Shown in pieces: positions 44,245-56,186 of a stretch of DNA of 64,000 nucleotides (the first letter of the stretch is position 1; every line of letters begins with the position of its first letter). The notes beneath the pieces were generated by a model, which worked only from the letters and a program-made list of their open reading frames with translations, did not search any database and was not told the DNA's origin. Source of the DNA: Adiantum capillus-veneris (Eukaryota > Streptophyta > Polypodiopsida > Polypodiales > Pteridaceae); contig CM043951.1 in NCBI GenBank assembly GCA_014529385.2, positions 107,415,384 to 107,479,383 on the forward strand, written 5' to 3'. A program made the position numbers and the translations under genes.

Positions 44245-46286
44245 TGTTGAGCCAGCAGAGGATCACACCCACATTTTTGCTCACACTCATCATTTTTGTA
44301 ACCATTGATTGTAATAAATGTCTTTCCGACATTGATTTTGAATTGAGCCATTCATTAAGTAAGGACTCAATTGAGTTTCCAGCTTGTAATCCCGAAGTAA
44401 TTTCACTTGCTGATGTTAATTAGTTAGAGATGTTCTCACCTCCAAGGCTGAGGTATATAAGCCAAAGTTTGTAACCTAAGGGGATTCAGATTATTAATCA
44501 AAGGGAGTTTTTTTTGAGCGCCGTGACTGTGTCTGAGAGAGAGAGAGAGAGTCTTATCTACTTGCTACGCGAGCTACGGAGCCGCCATTGGAGAAGCGAC
44601 AACCGCCATTGTGTTAGCAACGGCGAGAGCTACCAGTGATACCAAGAGTGCACGCTATCGCTTCTATGTGTGGTAAGTTCCTACGAGCTTCGGTGTGAGT
44701 TTTTCTTCCACTCGTGTGTCGGAATAGAGCGTGCAACATATCTATAGAACCACAACGAGTAGAGCTACACATTAGTACCCATCGGGTCAAGTTTCGATCA
44801 CCTGTATTTTTCGGCCTGTCTTCATACGCGTTGTCAGGAGTTTTTTTGGAGCAAGGGATTGCACATATGTACATACACATGCATGGTGCATCAAATAAAG
44901 AATTGCCCATTTTCCAGAGCCATGGTTACGTGGGGCCCACATGTGTACAGGTAGGACAGCATGTACATAGTTCATCGATTTTCACTATTACCAGTACCAG
45001 TGTTTTTGTTCTACAATAATGAGGAGTTTATAGCACGTAAAACTTCTCGAGGAAGCTATCCGCGGCCGACGACGTGAGTCAGCAGGTGCGTCAGATGACA
45101 TCTAGTGGCGTCAGAGGGCGAATGAGGTCAATATTTGCACGCGAATGAGGTCAAACACAACGTGGTGTTTTCTGGTGAGAGTTATGCAAAAAGATCATCA
45201 TTAGGACCACTTTTTGGGGCCACTTCAACTGGGCGAGATGCATTATTGAAAAAAAGCTGAGTGCCAGGTGTGCGAATGATGCAAAAAGGGACAACTATGC
45301 ACTGCGAGGTCATTTTTCCTGTTCGGGTCCGTTAGCATCTTTAAAGGCCAAGGGTGCCCAAATAATAAAGCTAAGTGTGGAACGGAAAAAACAGAGAGAA
45401 GACCAGAAAAAACGTGGAGAAGAGAGAGGAACAAGCCGCAGGTGTTTTTTGGGTTTTGGAGCCTGTTTTGGGCCGTAAACTGCTCATACCGAGGTCGGAT
45501 TTGAGCACTCTGACATTGTAGACTGGGGTTTTGGGCTGTTCCGGACGCGATGCGCTGTCCATTTGCCAAATTCCTCACTCTTTTCCTGCTATTTTTCTGT
45601 GTAAGTTTCTCCTATGAGCAAGTTTCTGCTCCAGTTGTGATTGTATCTGGCTTATTTTACCCATATTGTGTGACTGTTGGCCCCATTGTGTGGCCCCAGC
45701 TCAATTATATCTAAACATCAGAAATTCTCCTCTTTTGAGCTGAGTTTTTTTTGGGTGTGTGTGTGTGTTCTGTGGAGTGGCAAGTGGATAGTCTCTCTCC
45801 TCTCACTCCCGAGTGTGTTCCCTGTCTCGGCCAGGTGTGTTGTCTAAGCCGAGTGGTGCCCCATAGTGTGTGTGTGGTATCTTTCCAAGAGTGTGTGTCG
45901 GTCGTTATAGAGCGCTGTGTGTGTTTTCATCCCGCTCACAGCGTTTACCGCACGGAGTGGTTATAGGTTGATTTTGCTTCAAGTCTTTAGGTGTTGTTCT
46001 TACCCAGTGTATAGACTTCCCCTTGAGTTTGAGATCGATTCAATGATTCTAGATCCTGTTTCGTATAGCATTCGTTCGTAGTACGGATTTCAGTCACTTG
46101 CGTATTTTAGAACTTAGATTTGATTTCCTTAGTAGTGATTGTCATTAGAAGGTCGAGTAGGTGATTTGACACCCACCTAGTTGTTTCCATGCGCCTGCGG
46201 GTCAAGCTTCGTCCTCGTCTGACAAATTCTGTTGTTGGTTGAGTTCTTGCTATTTAGCTTCCGCTAGCGGCGTAACCGCCTTAACA
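44245..46286 (+). repeat. 3' LTR of inner element, interrupted
   Basis: Matches the 5' LTR from TGTTGAGCC to CTTAACA but is 2,042 bp long because of the insertion at 44832-45940. Without it, length is about 930 bp. TATATAA lies at 44454-44460. Few differences from the 5' LTR are visible (for example GCGG/GCAG near the start), suggesting a fairly young insertion. Confidence 0.95.
44832..45940. mobile_element. Solo LTR nested in the 3' LTR
   Basis: The insertion interrupts CATACGCG|TTTAC(T/C)GC and begins TGTCAGGAG and ends CGCTCACA (TGT...ACA ends). GCGT occurs on both sides (44828-44831 and 45941-45944), a 4-bp duplication; GCGTT would fit if the first T is shared. No coding. An internal TGTGTGTGTGTG tract lies near 45756-45768. 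The insertion falls in the LTR copy of the palindrome half-site. Confidence 0.65.
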
Positions 46287-46291
46287 GCTCT
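46287..46291. repeat. Target site duplication GCTCT (right) of inner element
   Basis: Second copy of the 5-bp duplication at 26127-26131. Confidence 0.95.
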
Positions 46292-46922
46292 CTATCCGAC
46301 ACTATAGACATGGGGAAGCCATGGTATTTGAAGATTTGTGATATAAAGAGGGTTGCCATTTGATGGCCTTTATAGTCTTTTTGACAGGTATGAAATGTGC
46401 TTGTTTGCTAAACCTGTCTACTATCTTCCATATTCCTGTATTCCCATGGATAGACTTGGGCAATCCAAAGATAAAATCCATGAATATGCTCTCCTATGGT
46501 GAATTAGGGATTGTCAAAGGTTGAAGCAATACAGGTTGCTTCCCTCTATCGAACTTCTTCTTTTGGCATACCACACATTTTGAAACATACTCTTGTATGT
46601 TTGCTTTCATGGCAGGCCAATAGAAGTATGTTTCTATCCCTTTTAGGGTAGATTGAATCCCTATGTGCCCCGCATAAGGAGGAGCATGAGATTCATACAT
46701 TATTTTCTCACGTAGTGAGTTAGTAACACATAGTCTATTGCAATAGAGAAGATAACCATTTTGTAGGGTAAATGGTTCTTCCTTCCTCCCTAATGTAAGG
46801 GATGAGATCAAATCTCTACAATCAGGATCGATAGCGTACTCATCTATCATAGAAGATAGATAATTGTGAATTGCTATGGATACCGCATTCACTCTCAGTT
46901 GTCTTGAGAGTGCATCGACCAC
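46287..46922 (-). pseudogene. Integrase N-terminal half (outer element)
   Basis: Minus frame 46922-46494 starts at the end of RNase H (MVDALSRQL), then gives the HHCC zinc domain (YESHAPPYAGHIG, ending CVVCQKKK). The core follows to 46287: FMDFIFGLPKSIHGNTG with the first catalytic Asp, then DRFSKQAHFIPV, and the second catalytic Asp in SIVSDRE right at the insertion site. The rest is at 25291-26126. One frame change lies near 46350. Inactivated by the nested insertion. Confidence 0.85.
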
Positions 46923-47161
46923 TTCATTATGCTTGCCAGCAATGTGAGCAATATGAAAATGAAATTGCGAAAGGAAATTTTTCCCACCTCATTTGTTTGT
47001 CGAAGAGCTTGGTCTGCGTCATGAAGTACTTAGGCTTTGGTGATCCGTTTGCAGAATGAAAGGAGTCCCCAGAAATAGTGCTTCCATGAATCTAGAGCAT
47101 GTAGAACTGCTAAGAGTTCCTTCTCATATATGCCTAGAGCTTGCTCAATAGGGTTGAGCCT

Positions 47162-48079
47162 TCAACTTTCATAGGCTATGGCTTGCCCTTCTTGGAGCAA
47201 AACAGCTCCAAGGCAATCACCACAAGCGTCGCATTGGACCTCAAATGGCTTTGAGAGATCTGGCAGTGTAAGCACAGGTTGAGAGATAAGCTTCTCTTTA
47301 AGATTTTCAAAAGCATTTTTCTCCTTGGTGGACCATATATACCTAACATTTTTCTTTGTTAGGTCATGCAATGGTCCTGCAATTTGTGAGAACTTTTCTA
47401 TGAAGCATCTATAATATGCACACATACCTATAAAGCTTCTTAGTTCATGCAGATTCCTTGGATTAGGCCATCCTTTATTACCTCCAGCTTTGATGGATCC
47501 ATTTTGGATGCCATCTTGTGAGATAATGTGACCTAAATACTGAATCTCTTGTAAGAAAAACCTATCTTTCTTTCAATTAATATAAAGTTTATTCTCTCAT
47601 AAAACTTGAAATATTACCTAGAGGTGTTGCTTATGTTCGTCTAATGAACTAGAGTAGATGATTATATCATCAAAGAACACTCTTGTAAAGATTCGGTGAG
47701 GCCTAAATAGATTCTCCATCAAGCAGTTAAATGTGGCTGGTGCATTGGTCAAGCCAAAAGGCATGACAATGTACTCGTAAAGACCAAATGTAGTGTGAAA
47801 TGCGGTCTTTACAATGTCTTGATCAACTATCCTTATTTCATGGTAGTCACTTTTTAGGTCAATCCTACTGAAGTAGGTTGACCTCTGTAGCTTATCAAAT
47901 AGGTCTTCTACCCATGGAACAAAAAACCTATTCTTGATAGTGATCCTACTTAGTGCTCTATAGTCGACACACATATGATATGTGCCATCTTTCTTTTGAA
48001 CTAATAACATTGTTGAACAAAATGGAGATGAGCTAGGCCTAACCATGCCTTTCTCAACCAATTCATGCACTTGTCGCAT
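47162..48079 (-). pseudogene. Reverse transcriptase and RNase H (outer element)
   Basis: 48079-47618 encodes RT: LVQKKDGTYHMCVDYRALS, FSRIDLKSDYHEIRI, MPFGLTNAPATF and the catalytic FFDD at residues 135-138. 47425-47162 gives the RT thumb and RNase H start (FSQIAGPLHDLTKKN, PFEVQCDACGDCLGAVLLQ). Stops between 47425 and 47618 and after 47162 break it. Highly typical of chromovirus pol. It makes cDNA from the element RNA when intact. Confidence 0.9.
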
Positions 48080-48720
48080 AATCTCCTCTTGTTGAGCTTG
48101 AGAAACTCGATAAGGAGGTTTATTAGGCGGTGAGCTTCCTGGAAGAAATTCAATTGCATGGTCATTATTGCCTCATTTGGGAGGTAGTTCACAAGGGATA
48201 TCATCAATAAAAACATCTTGGAACCCCTTGAGGAATTCGATAACTCTAATTCCTTTTGATTGTTTATATTTTCTTTTGCTAAAGCATTAGGTTCATTTTG
48301 AGAATCTTTAACAAAAATCATGTACACGAAAATAGAGCTCTTTATTGACTTATTGAAAGCTTGCTTATGTACAATGGGTATGGTACTACTCAACTCCTTA
48401 GCATGTATGTCCATATCTTTTTCGCTGAACCTAACATAGATTTGCCTTTCAGGGAATTTAACATTGGCAGCCATGCGATCAAACCATGGTGCCCCTAGGA
48501 TTACATCCTCATGCTTGAGAGGAGAGATAAGGAAATCCTCCTTGTCCACATAGCTTTGGACATGGAGCCTCAATTTCCCAATTAAGGGAATGACTGAGGC
48601 TTCTTGCCCCTTGAAAGCACCATCGACAAGTAGGACATCTCCCATCTCATAGGCTTGGATGCCTAGCTTGGTGGCCAACTCTGTGGATATGAAATTGTGA
48701 GTAGAACCAGGGTCAAAGAA
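48001..48720 (-). pseudogene. Protease region (outer element)
   Basis: Minus frame 48720-48001. The expected active site reads FFDPGSTHNFIS, with Pro in place of Ser of DSG, and the sequence just upstream is out of frame. The flap and C-terminal motif VILGAPWFDRM is present. It overlaps the RT frame slightly. Retropepsin would release Gag and Pol; the DSG change and frame break make it inactive here. Confidence 0.8.
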
Positions 48721-48739
48721 ATGAAAGCATCATGTTCTC

Positions 48740-50367
48740 TTACCTTTCCCCAAGCATGGCATAGAGGAGATCCTTTGTGATGAGCATCCTCTTCTTGAAT
48801 TTCAACCAAGTAGCTCTAGGAGGCTCATTATGTGTATTCTTGTGGGGACAAGCATGATAGGCATGCCCTTGCTCCCCACACTTGAAACAACGGTTATCTT
48901 TTTGATAACTCTCTAGATCTTTAGGAGAGAGTTTATTTTTGACTTTATAAACTCCCTTCTCCTTAGCTTTGTTGTTGTTGGCATTGCCTTTGGGAGACTT
49001 TTGGACGTTGTCCTTCCCCTTAGGCTCTTTATGGTCCTTATTTTCCGTGGGCTTAAGATTTCTCTTAGCCCCTTGTTGGAAATTGATTCTTGAAGCCACC
49101 ATGGTATGGTGTATGAAAGCAGATATGGTGCATGGCCTTTGCGAGTTAACATACTCTACCATATCCTCAATTAAACCCACAAATTTTTTTTGTTTTTGCT
49201 CTCATCTTTTTGAAGATAGTGGCTTTGAGGTGTAAATCCCAAAACTTGTCTACATATTTGTGAATAGATTTGTAGGGAGAGAGCTTCAAGCTTCGCCATT
49301 CGGTGAGTACTTTGTCTTTGGCATCGGTAGCCAAAAACTGCTTCATGATGGAAGCTCTTAAAGCTTTCCATGTTCGTGGAGCTTCACCGTTTGCTTGTAG
49401 GCTAGACCACCATTGCCTGGCGGACTTTGAAAATGCATGGCTACATGACGTAGCTTAGAGGACTCCGTGAAGCCCTCATTTCCAAACACTGCATTGAATT
49501 GTTGGATAAATTCCCTCACCAAAAGTGACATCTTAGTAAGGAAAGAGATGTTCTTTCCTCCCTCTTTGAACTTTTAGAGCTTGGACGACCTCTTCCAGGT
49601 GGCATAGGATTTCCTATGGCCTCTTCTTTTAGGTGGTTCAAGAGCTGCACCATCACTCTTCAGAGGAAAGAATATGAGGAGGATGGAGAAGAGGGTGACC
49701 TCTTTCTTGTCTTTTTCTTCCCTTGTTCCTCCTTGTCTGCACCATCACTTTCTTCACAAGAGGAAGAGGATGAAAAAGGGTGACCTCTTTCTCGCATTTT
49801 TCTTCTAGTGTTTTTCTCTCTTCCCTCTTTGAATTATGGTGTAGAGAAGTATGCGATGGTTTTCTCTGTTTAGGGGTGTCTTGGTGGAGAGCGTTTTTCC
49901 CTGTCTTTGTGGAGCCATTTCCGCTGAGGTGGCAAGAGACTCACTTCTTTCTCGTTCTTTTGGTGGGGCTCTACCGTTGAAAATTGGTTTCTCCTTTGGG
50001 AGGGAGATGCCTCATCGAGTAGGAAGTTTTTGAGCCCTTGGTACGGATCCTCCTCTTCTTCCCTTAGCGGAGAGAGCCCTCTTTTGGAAGTCTCACCAGG
50101 AGCTTTCCTAGGTACTCTCTCTTCTTGCTTGGGAGTTTGGAGAATACCATGGGTGCGCAATTGTTGTAGCACTTCACCTTGGAGGGATGGGTTGCCCAAG
50201 GCTTGTTGAAGCCTAGAAACAAGATAGTTTACACGCATAGGGGCATCATTAGTTGCTCTTTCATTAGCAAAATCAAAGCTATCAACATTCATTTCCATCT
50301 CTTTTCCCTTGTCAGCCATGCTAGCAAATTTTAGGTATAGATTTTTACTTATACTTTGACACTTCAA
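48740..50367 (-). pseudogene. gag (outer element)
   Basis: The N-terminal frame 50367-49870 has a predicted MADKGKEMEMNVDSF start and Gln/Leu-rich helical stretch. The middle capsid region (49371-49171, FYAEVARDSL-like opposite strand excluded) is broken. The C-terminal frame 49180-48740 has a lysine-rich segment and one zinc knuckle CFKCGEQGHAYHAC (C-x2-C-x4-H-x4-C). Several stops and frame changes occur between 49400 and 49870. Confidence 0.75.
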
Positions 50368-50687
50368 GGCCTAGTTGCTACTCCTGTTTACCTTCAAAGA
50401 TAAGTACTCAAGCATCATAATTGCAAGGAATAGAAGAGAGGGTTCAATAGAGCCAAGAGAGCACTTGTTCTTGCCAAGCTTCTAATAGCTCAATAATGGT
50501 TAAGCCATAGGCAAGCCCCGTAGGACTCCATTATTAAGACCATAGCTCTTGACGGTATCCCGTTAACTGCATAAAGCAGGCGTGCTTCAAGGATGAAAAA
50601 TACCTATTCTACTTACTCTTTTGCAATCAATAACACCAACCATTTGTAGCAAGCTTGAGGACCTCTCTTATTGAGCAAGAAAAGAGA

Positions 50688-50708
50688 AACCAATAGCTCT
50701 AATACAAA
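50688..50708 (-). other. Primer binding site, tRNA-Met-like (outer element)
   Basis: On the minus strand, directly after the 5' LTR end, TTGTATTAGAGCTATTGG resembles the initiator-Met primer site TGGTATCAGAGC with several changes, as expected for an old element. Confidence 0.6.
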
Positions 50709-52279
50709 TGTAACATTTAATGCACTAGTAACTTGTGTGTAGCGGAAATTGATAACATAGTGAGCATTTCATTAAGAACAAGTTCCTAACGAGCATAGAG
50801 AGAGTACTTAATTTGAGAAAGAAACATAGCAATTTACACCTAGCTAATTTGGCATTGACAATACTTGAAAGAGAGAGAAATAGAACAATTGACAATAGTT
50901 GAGGACCGGATTTACGTGGAGCCGGTCCCCCCTCCATAAAGGCTTTGTATTATAGTTTTCTCCCATCAAAGGAGACTTTTGTACAATACAATCTTCGTGT
51001 TCCTTGACAAAACTAGTTAGTACAATGAAGATGGAAGCTTCATGCACTAAATTATGCTTGAAAAACACACATAGTGTCCCTAGCCTCAATACCAAGACCT
51101 CACACACCTTCAAAAATGGTGAGAGCTAGCAGGGAATGATGATAGATTGAGAGGAAGAAGATGTATCTTACGAGAAAGAAGTATTCTCCTCACATAATCA
51201 CTCTAATACCATAGCTTTGCTTAGTAAGTAGCATGGTAGAGGAGATGAGCATGCCATTGAAGCTTGGCTCTTGGTTGGCTTTGCATTCCATAGCCAAGAG
51301 TTGTTGGTGTAGAGCCAAGAGTTGTTGGTGTAGGCCTCTACTTCTCAATGCTTGGAGAAGGAAATGGAGTTCTTCTTGCACACATGAGTTGTGTGTGTGT
51401 GTGTGTGTGTATGTAGCAATGTGTTAGATTATAATGCAGTTCTCTCTCTCTTCTTGGTCGACCCCTCTTGCTAATTGCTCATGTTGGCCTCCCATTGGCT
51501 CCTGTAAAGCTTAGCCAATCACAAATTAGAAGAATAATTGATAGCCTTGTGACATGTGTCCCCCTTTCCCCTTTCGTGAGAGCTTTAGGTAATTAAATAA
51601 TTCAATTAAACTTTCATTGGACCTCTTAGTCTTCTTGCCAATAGGAATCAGGCAAGCCATTGGGCTGTTGGATGCTCATTGGACCCCTTGGTAGACTGTT
51701 CAATAGTCACTAGGGAGCTTAATTTTTATTGTTCTTTTATCAAGCATTTTTAAATTGATTAGAATAATTTTACTCTAGCCTAATTCTCATTGGTCCACCT
51801 ATATGGCCATCCAATAGGATTTGAGGGGAGATTGGGGGCAGCTAGCCTAGGAGCCTGACATGTGTCCAATATTCCCTTTGTGAAGGGGGATCTTTGGAGT
51901 GTGTGTGTGTGTGTGTGTGTGTGTGTTTCTCTCTCATCCCCTACCATTAGGGTTCGCCCCCTTCTTGATAGGGATGTGGGAAGAATTTTGAGTCTTCCTT
52001 ACACCATCCAATTTTCCCAGCTTTGACCATTTGGACTTTTCAATTAAAGTTTGGAACCTTAGCTTATGGAAGTCTTAATGGAGTTGAACCTTAGGTCTTT
52101 TAAGCTCCAATGATGCACATTGCTCTTTTGCAGACTACCCCCCTTTGGATCCCTGCAAAGACCAGTCTGGCAACCTTACCAATATTTTAGCTTTTACTCC
52201 CGTGGTACTTCCCCATATTAAATGATCAGTTTAACATGAGAAAGTCATTTGGGAGAATTAGATATTAGTTTTTATGACA
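50709..52279 (-). repeat. Right LTR (5' LTR in element sense), 1571 bp
   Basis: Starts TGTAACATTTAATGC and ends TTTTTATGACA. It contains GT tracts at 51391-51411 and 51899-51926 and a tandem 22-bp duplication of GCCAAGAGTTGTTGGTGTAG at about 51291-51333. A segment at about 50935-51060 is absent from the left LTR. Matches the left LTR throughout otherwise. Confidence 0.9.
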
Positions 52280-52284
52280 GTTGT
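52280..52284. repeat. Target site duplication GTTGT (right) of outer element
   Basis: Second copy of the sequence at 21557-21561. Confidence 0.85.
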
Positions 52285-52362
52285 GACCTCTCTCTCCTTT
52301 CCCCTGAGCTCATATGTTGCATTAGCTCTCTCTGATAGCTGCAATTAGAGCACCCAAGCATC

Positions 52363-52381
52363 TCTCTCTCTCTCTCTCTCT

Positions 52382-52457
<76 letters not shown>
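52363..52457. repeat. Compound (CT)n(GT)n microsatellite
   Basis: CT for about 20 bp then GT for about 73 bp. Confidence 0.95.
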
Positions 52458-52458
<1 letters not shown>

Positions 52459-53428
52459 GTCCTCTATTCTTTTGCGCACCCAGCATTGTCGGGCTGTGGA
52501 GGACAAGTTGCAAGGGGATCCAGTGCATGAGAGAGGGCAGGCGGAGGTTTATTATTATTTTTTTTTGGAGGGGGGGGGGAGCTCTCAATGTGTGTGGTCT
52601 CACTAGTATGTCTGCACGATTTCAAAAGAATCGTGAATTATATAGAATCTCTGAAGATGCGAGCAAAAAGGGGTCATGTGATGTCGTGCAAGGGGCACAA
52701 GCAGGAGGTGTGATTAAAGGGCAAGCATAGAAGCTGGGTGACGAGCAAACAAAGATGGGGCAGAGCTTGAAGAGCTCCAGGCGTGAAAACATCTACTTTC
52801 AACTTACCAAAAATACTCCCAAAACTCTTCATATATTGAGGTCTGCCATACATTAGTTTATTTTTTATATTCTTGGAAGAGTAATGTAAATTATGAAGTG
52901 ATCTCACTAATAGCAATAGTTTATTCTAGATGTAAATATAGAAGTTTCTTGTTATTCAAATATGATCCAATATTGAACGGTGTATCGTTGTTGGTTGTAA
53001 AATGATTTGTGTCAAGTTTTTAGTGTTCATAAATTTGGCAAGATATGTATATTGAGTGTTTTTAAGATCAGCATTTACATTAAAATCTCCTATGATTTAT
53101 GGTTTGTATATGTTTGTCAAGTCTATTAAAGATTTAGCCAATTCTCGATTTAGTGATGACAAAGGTGGCAAAGGATGTAGATATAGAGAAATTATGTTTA
53201 CTATATAATAATTAGGATTAGGTCTCTCCAATCTCAGCAAAATAAAAATTCTTTTAAAACATATTAAGTGCATAAGTGAAGGGTGAATTTAGGAAGTGAA
53301 AAGACAGATGAAAGTGAAAAGTCAAAAGACATATGAAATCTGGAAAGTCAAAAGACATTTTGTGTCCATATAAAGAGGTGTTTCTCTTCTCCTTTATTTT
53401 TTCTTTAACATTTTTTTCTCTTCAAAGT

Positions 53429-53431
<3 letters not shown>

Positions 53432-53471
<40 letters not shown>
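53432..53471. repeat. (CT)n microsatellite
   Basis: About 40 bp of CT. Confidence 0.95.
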
Positions 53472-53473
<2 letters not shown>

Positions 53474-54418
53474 GTTATATCCGTCCTTCCTAGCTAATAT
53501 TGTTGCAAATCTATGTGCTTCATCATTGCCTGTTGCTATGTGCTATAGACTAGCATACTGTTTTTGTTGTTGCTAGTAAAATCTTTGAATTAGGAATACC
53601 TGTTAATTTTGAAGTTTAGGAAGTAGGTTTATTTGTGATTATTTCAATACCATTGATTGTTACATTTACTGTATTGTTTGTGTGAATATTTTTCTTATGT
53701 AGTATCATGAACCCAAATGCACCTTCTGATAAAACGCAAAAGAAATCTGGAAGCAAGCAGGCATTTATTTTTTAATGTGTTTCTTGGATGCACAAGATAC
53801 TTACGACATTAGATTTGAATCGTTTCTTATATCTAAGTAATGTGCATTAAGTGATACCTTATTGTTGCTTGAATGCACAAGATACTTGACGGCATTAGAC
53901 TAGTATGTGACCAGCTAATTAGAAGTAAGACTAAACTATATGACACTTTCCTCCAATGTTCGAAAAAAACTAGGTCTAGTGTAATCCCACCTACAAATTT
54001 CGAGATTTACCTCTAAATTTTAAACTTGAAGGTGAGAAAACATACAAACTTCAGTGTAAAAACCGTCAAAATCCAGTCAATTTGTCTCTAAAATTTTTCA
54101 TATATAGGTTTGCCAAGTTTTTGGGGGGGAAAAAATTGAGCAATGCTCTCCTCCCTCACCTTCCCCCCAAGGTGGCAACATGTGCAAACATTCGCTATGC
54201 ATCGATAAGCTAAGGTAGTGCCAAATATATTGTTGGATGCTTCATTATTAAATAAAATCATCCTCCAAAGCTATGATAAGGCAACTCCTACTAACTACTA
54301 TCAATAGTGACATCCAAATATTGAGGAGTTGACATTTAAAACCTGTCCAGAGACAAACCAACAAAATTCACCCACATCAATGTGTTTATCCTTGTAACCT
54401 TCTTGAAACTTAAAGTAA

Positions 54419-54720
54419 TTGTTGATTGCTTCAAGTGAGTCCTACGGAATGGCGAGCAAATATTTTTTGAGCAAGGCAATAATTGAGCAAGTTCCTCCCA
54501 AACAAACTCAAGGGATTCACTTGCAAGAAATTAGCCATACAATAGGAGTTTTGATTACATGCTATAACAACCACAGTGCCAAGATTATGTTGGCCACTTT
54601 TAGATCAAGATTTGGATGTTGCAGCAACTATTGTGTCGTCAACATATATTCCACACTGCATCAATCATTGTCTAGACATGCATATGTGAGGCCTTGAGTC
54701 TTGAATACTCTAACCAAATT
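54419..54720 (-). pseudogene. Possible Ty1/copia reverse-transcriptase fragment
   Basis: The minus strand contains GIYVDDTIVAATS, matching the copia RT catalytic box YVDD. Surrounding residues (for example LLNYCLAQKIFA) are only loosely similar and stops are present. No LTR or other domain is attached. A short decayed fragment at best. Confidence 0.35.
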
Positions 54721-55305
54721 TATGTTCACATATCTCTAATATCTCAAGCAGCAGTGAGTTGTACAAAGTGATGCTGGTACACAACAGTCCACGATTTCAC
54801 TCATCTGATACTCAAGGTGGCTATTGTGATGATAGAAGATTCTTGTCCATTGAAAATTCTCCAAATACTGGGAGAGGGTATGTTGATGGGGTTAGCTTTT
54901 GCCCATGATTGGTCAAACGTGCACAGTGCCCATACGTGTCTAGAAAATAAATGCTGATCAAAACAGTTGGCGGTCTCTCTCTAAATGTGAAAACAATAAA
55001 AATTTTCACAGTGTTTAATGGAATTTGCTACATTAAGTTTCAATAGACTTGCAGAAGCTAGAACTATAATCAAACGAAATGCACTATTGGAGATATTCCT
55101 CCCCTCTATAATCTCCTGTGGTAGGTATTCATTATCCATTTGCAAGAGGCTTTCCAACGTATGAATTTTACTAGACGATGTCCCTTTGATAACCCAATGC
55201 CTACATTTCAATAAAAAGATCATCCTTCTACTCAAAAGGAATGGGTGAATTCACTAATGCTACAATTGGAGGCCGATGGGACAACATGCTACTATACCTT
55301 CATTG

Positions 55306-55309
55306 ACGT
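55306..55309. repeat. Target duplication ACGT (left) of compact LTR element
   Basis: ACGT directly before the left LTR and at 58414-58417 directly after the right LTR; only 4 bp match. Confidence 0.6.
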
Positions 55310-56180
55310 TGTTGGGCGCATTTCTGACACCCTTTTTTTATAAATTTGTACATACAGACATGAATCCCGATGTCAAAATGGTGTGTGGGCTTTATTTTTG
55401 TGGGTTTTTTAGTTTGCTTTAGCAAGCACATGTACATGCACTGCAAGTCGCTAGTCTAGTGACAGTTGTCGGGCTACTGTAAGTGCCCGTGAGTGAGTTT
55501 TTTGAAGTGAGACTTGTATATAACTAAAACTCATGTAAAAACTAAAAAAGGTTCAGTCAAATATCAGAAATTTTCAGGTTTTGGGTCGTTGTGGCTTCTT
55601 GATGATTTTGGATGCAGTTTTTTGCCCTCGACTAGCCTTCCTACGTGTAGTCGGGCCATGGCAGCTTGCTGTTCATGCCAATTTTGCACTTAGTGGTACA
55701 TAGAATTGAAATTTGTGGTCTTCAGAGCTTTTTTTGTAGAAAATGCAGAGAATTTTTGAGGCTTGAAAGCATCCCTTTTGGATTTGTGGTTTGGGAGATA
55801 CAGTCTATTTCCCACAACGCACAGGATATGGTAGCTTGCAGGCAATTTGGTGTATGGTAGATTGTGGAAGCTCTCTTGTTTGGAGATGTGTGTACACTTC
55901 AAAATTGTGTTTTTGAAGATTTATTTGGTGAAGGTGAAAGCTCTTTCTCTCAAGTGAATTGGTAGGCGTGTGCTGTAAATCCATGCCAGGGTAAGTGCTT
56001 CCTAATTTTCATGGTGGTCTTTTGGTGGGCGTGTGCTGGTAAATTCCCAAGAGATCACTTGTCTTTGAGTTGTGGTTTTGTTGAGGTTCTTTTGATAACG
56101 TTTGTGGTGCTGATCTTGTGTCTTGAACGCCCTTGGGAGACATAGCTATAGAGGTGCCCCTGGCTCTTGTTTTCCCAACA
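55310..56180 (+). repeat. Left LTR of compact element
   Basis: TGTTGGG...CCCAACA. A TATATAA lies at 55517-55523 as a candidate TATA box. Confidence 0.9.
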
Positions 56181-56186
56181 GTGTTT

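Larger units (their letters stand above)
26132..46286 (+). mobile_element. 20.2-kb Ty3/gypsy element (Tat/Athila-like) with two retropepsins, duplicated HHCC and palindrome arrays
   Basis: LTRs at 26132-27104 and 44245-46286 (the latter with a nested insertion), GCTCT duplication, tRNA-Asp-type primer site and polypurine tract are all present. Order: LTR, primer site, leader with four palindromes, gag, zinc knuckles, protease 1, RT, RNase H, two HHCC modules, integrase core and C-terminus, protease 2, W-x-x-K repeat ORF, non-coding spacer with five palindromes, 3' coiled-coil ORF, LTR. RT, RNase H and integrase catalytic residues are intact. The reading frame changes by one base at several junctions, so this copy would need frameshifting or is recently inactivated. 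Without the nested LTR it is about 19.0 kb. The tRNA-Asp primer, long size and extra 3' ORF fit the Tat/Athila group. Confidence 0.9.
21562..52279 (-). mobile_element. Outer Ty3/gypsy (chromovirus-type) retrotransposon, split by nested insertions
   Basis: Bounded by LTRs at 21562-24907 and 50709-52279 (TGTAACATTT...TTTATGACA on the plus strand) and by a GTTGT duplication. Coding is on the minus strand: gag (about 50367-48740), protease, RT, RNase H and integrase. The last is interrupted at 26131/46287 by the 20-kb plus-strand element and resumes at 26126-25291. A tRNA-Met-like primer site lies next to the right LTR. Without the nested insertions it is about 8.6 kb. Stops and frame changes are frequent, and a G stands where the integrase catalytic E is expected. 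The nested insertions together show it is old. Confidence 0.9.
52285..55309. other. Intergenic sequence with microsatellites and a weak copia remnant
   Basis: AT-rich. No gene other than the faint reverse-transcriptase trace listed separately. T-rich and (CT)n tracts are present. Confidence 0.5.

Noticed and set aside
44714-45019. Small plus-strand ORF over the 3' LTR
   Set aside because: Spans the boundary between LTR and nested insertion; the same LTR part in the 5' copy lacks the rest of the frame.
49780-50033. Plus-strand ORFs opposite the outer gag
   Set aside because: They are antisense shadows of the minus-strand gag region.
54419-54697. Plus-strand 92-codon ORF as a gene
   Set aside because: The opposite strand carries a copia RT YVDD box, so the plus frame is probably a shadow of a decayed element.
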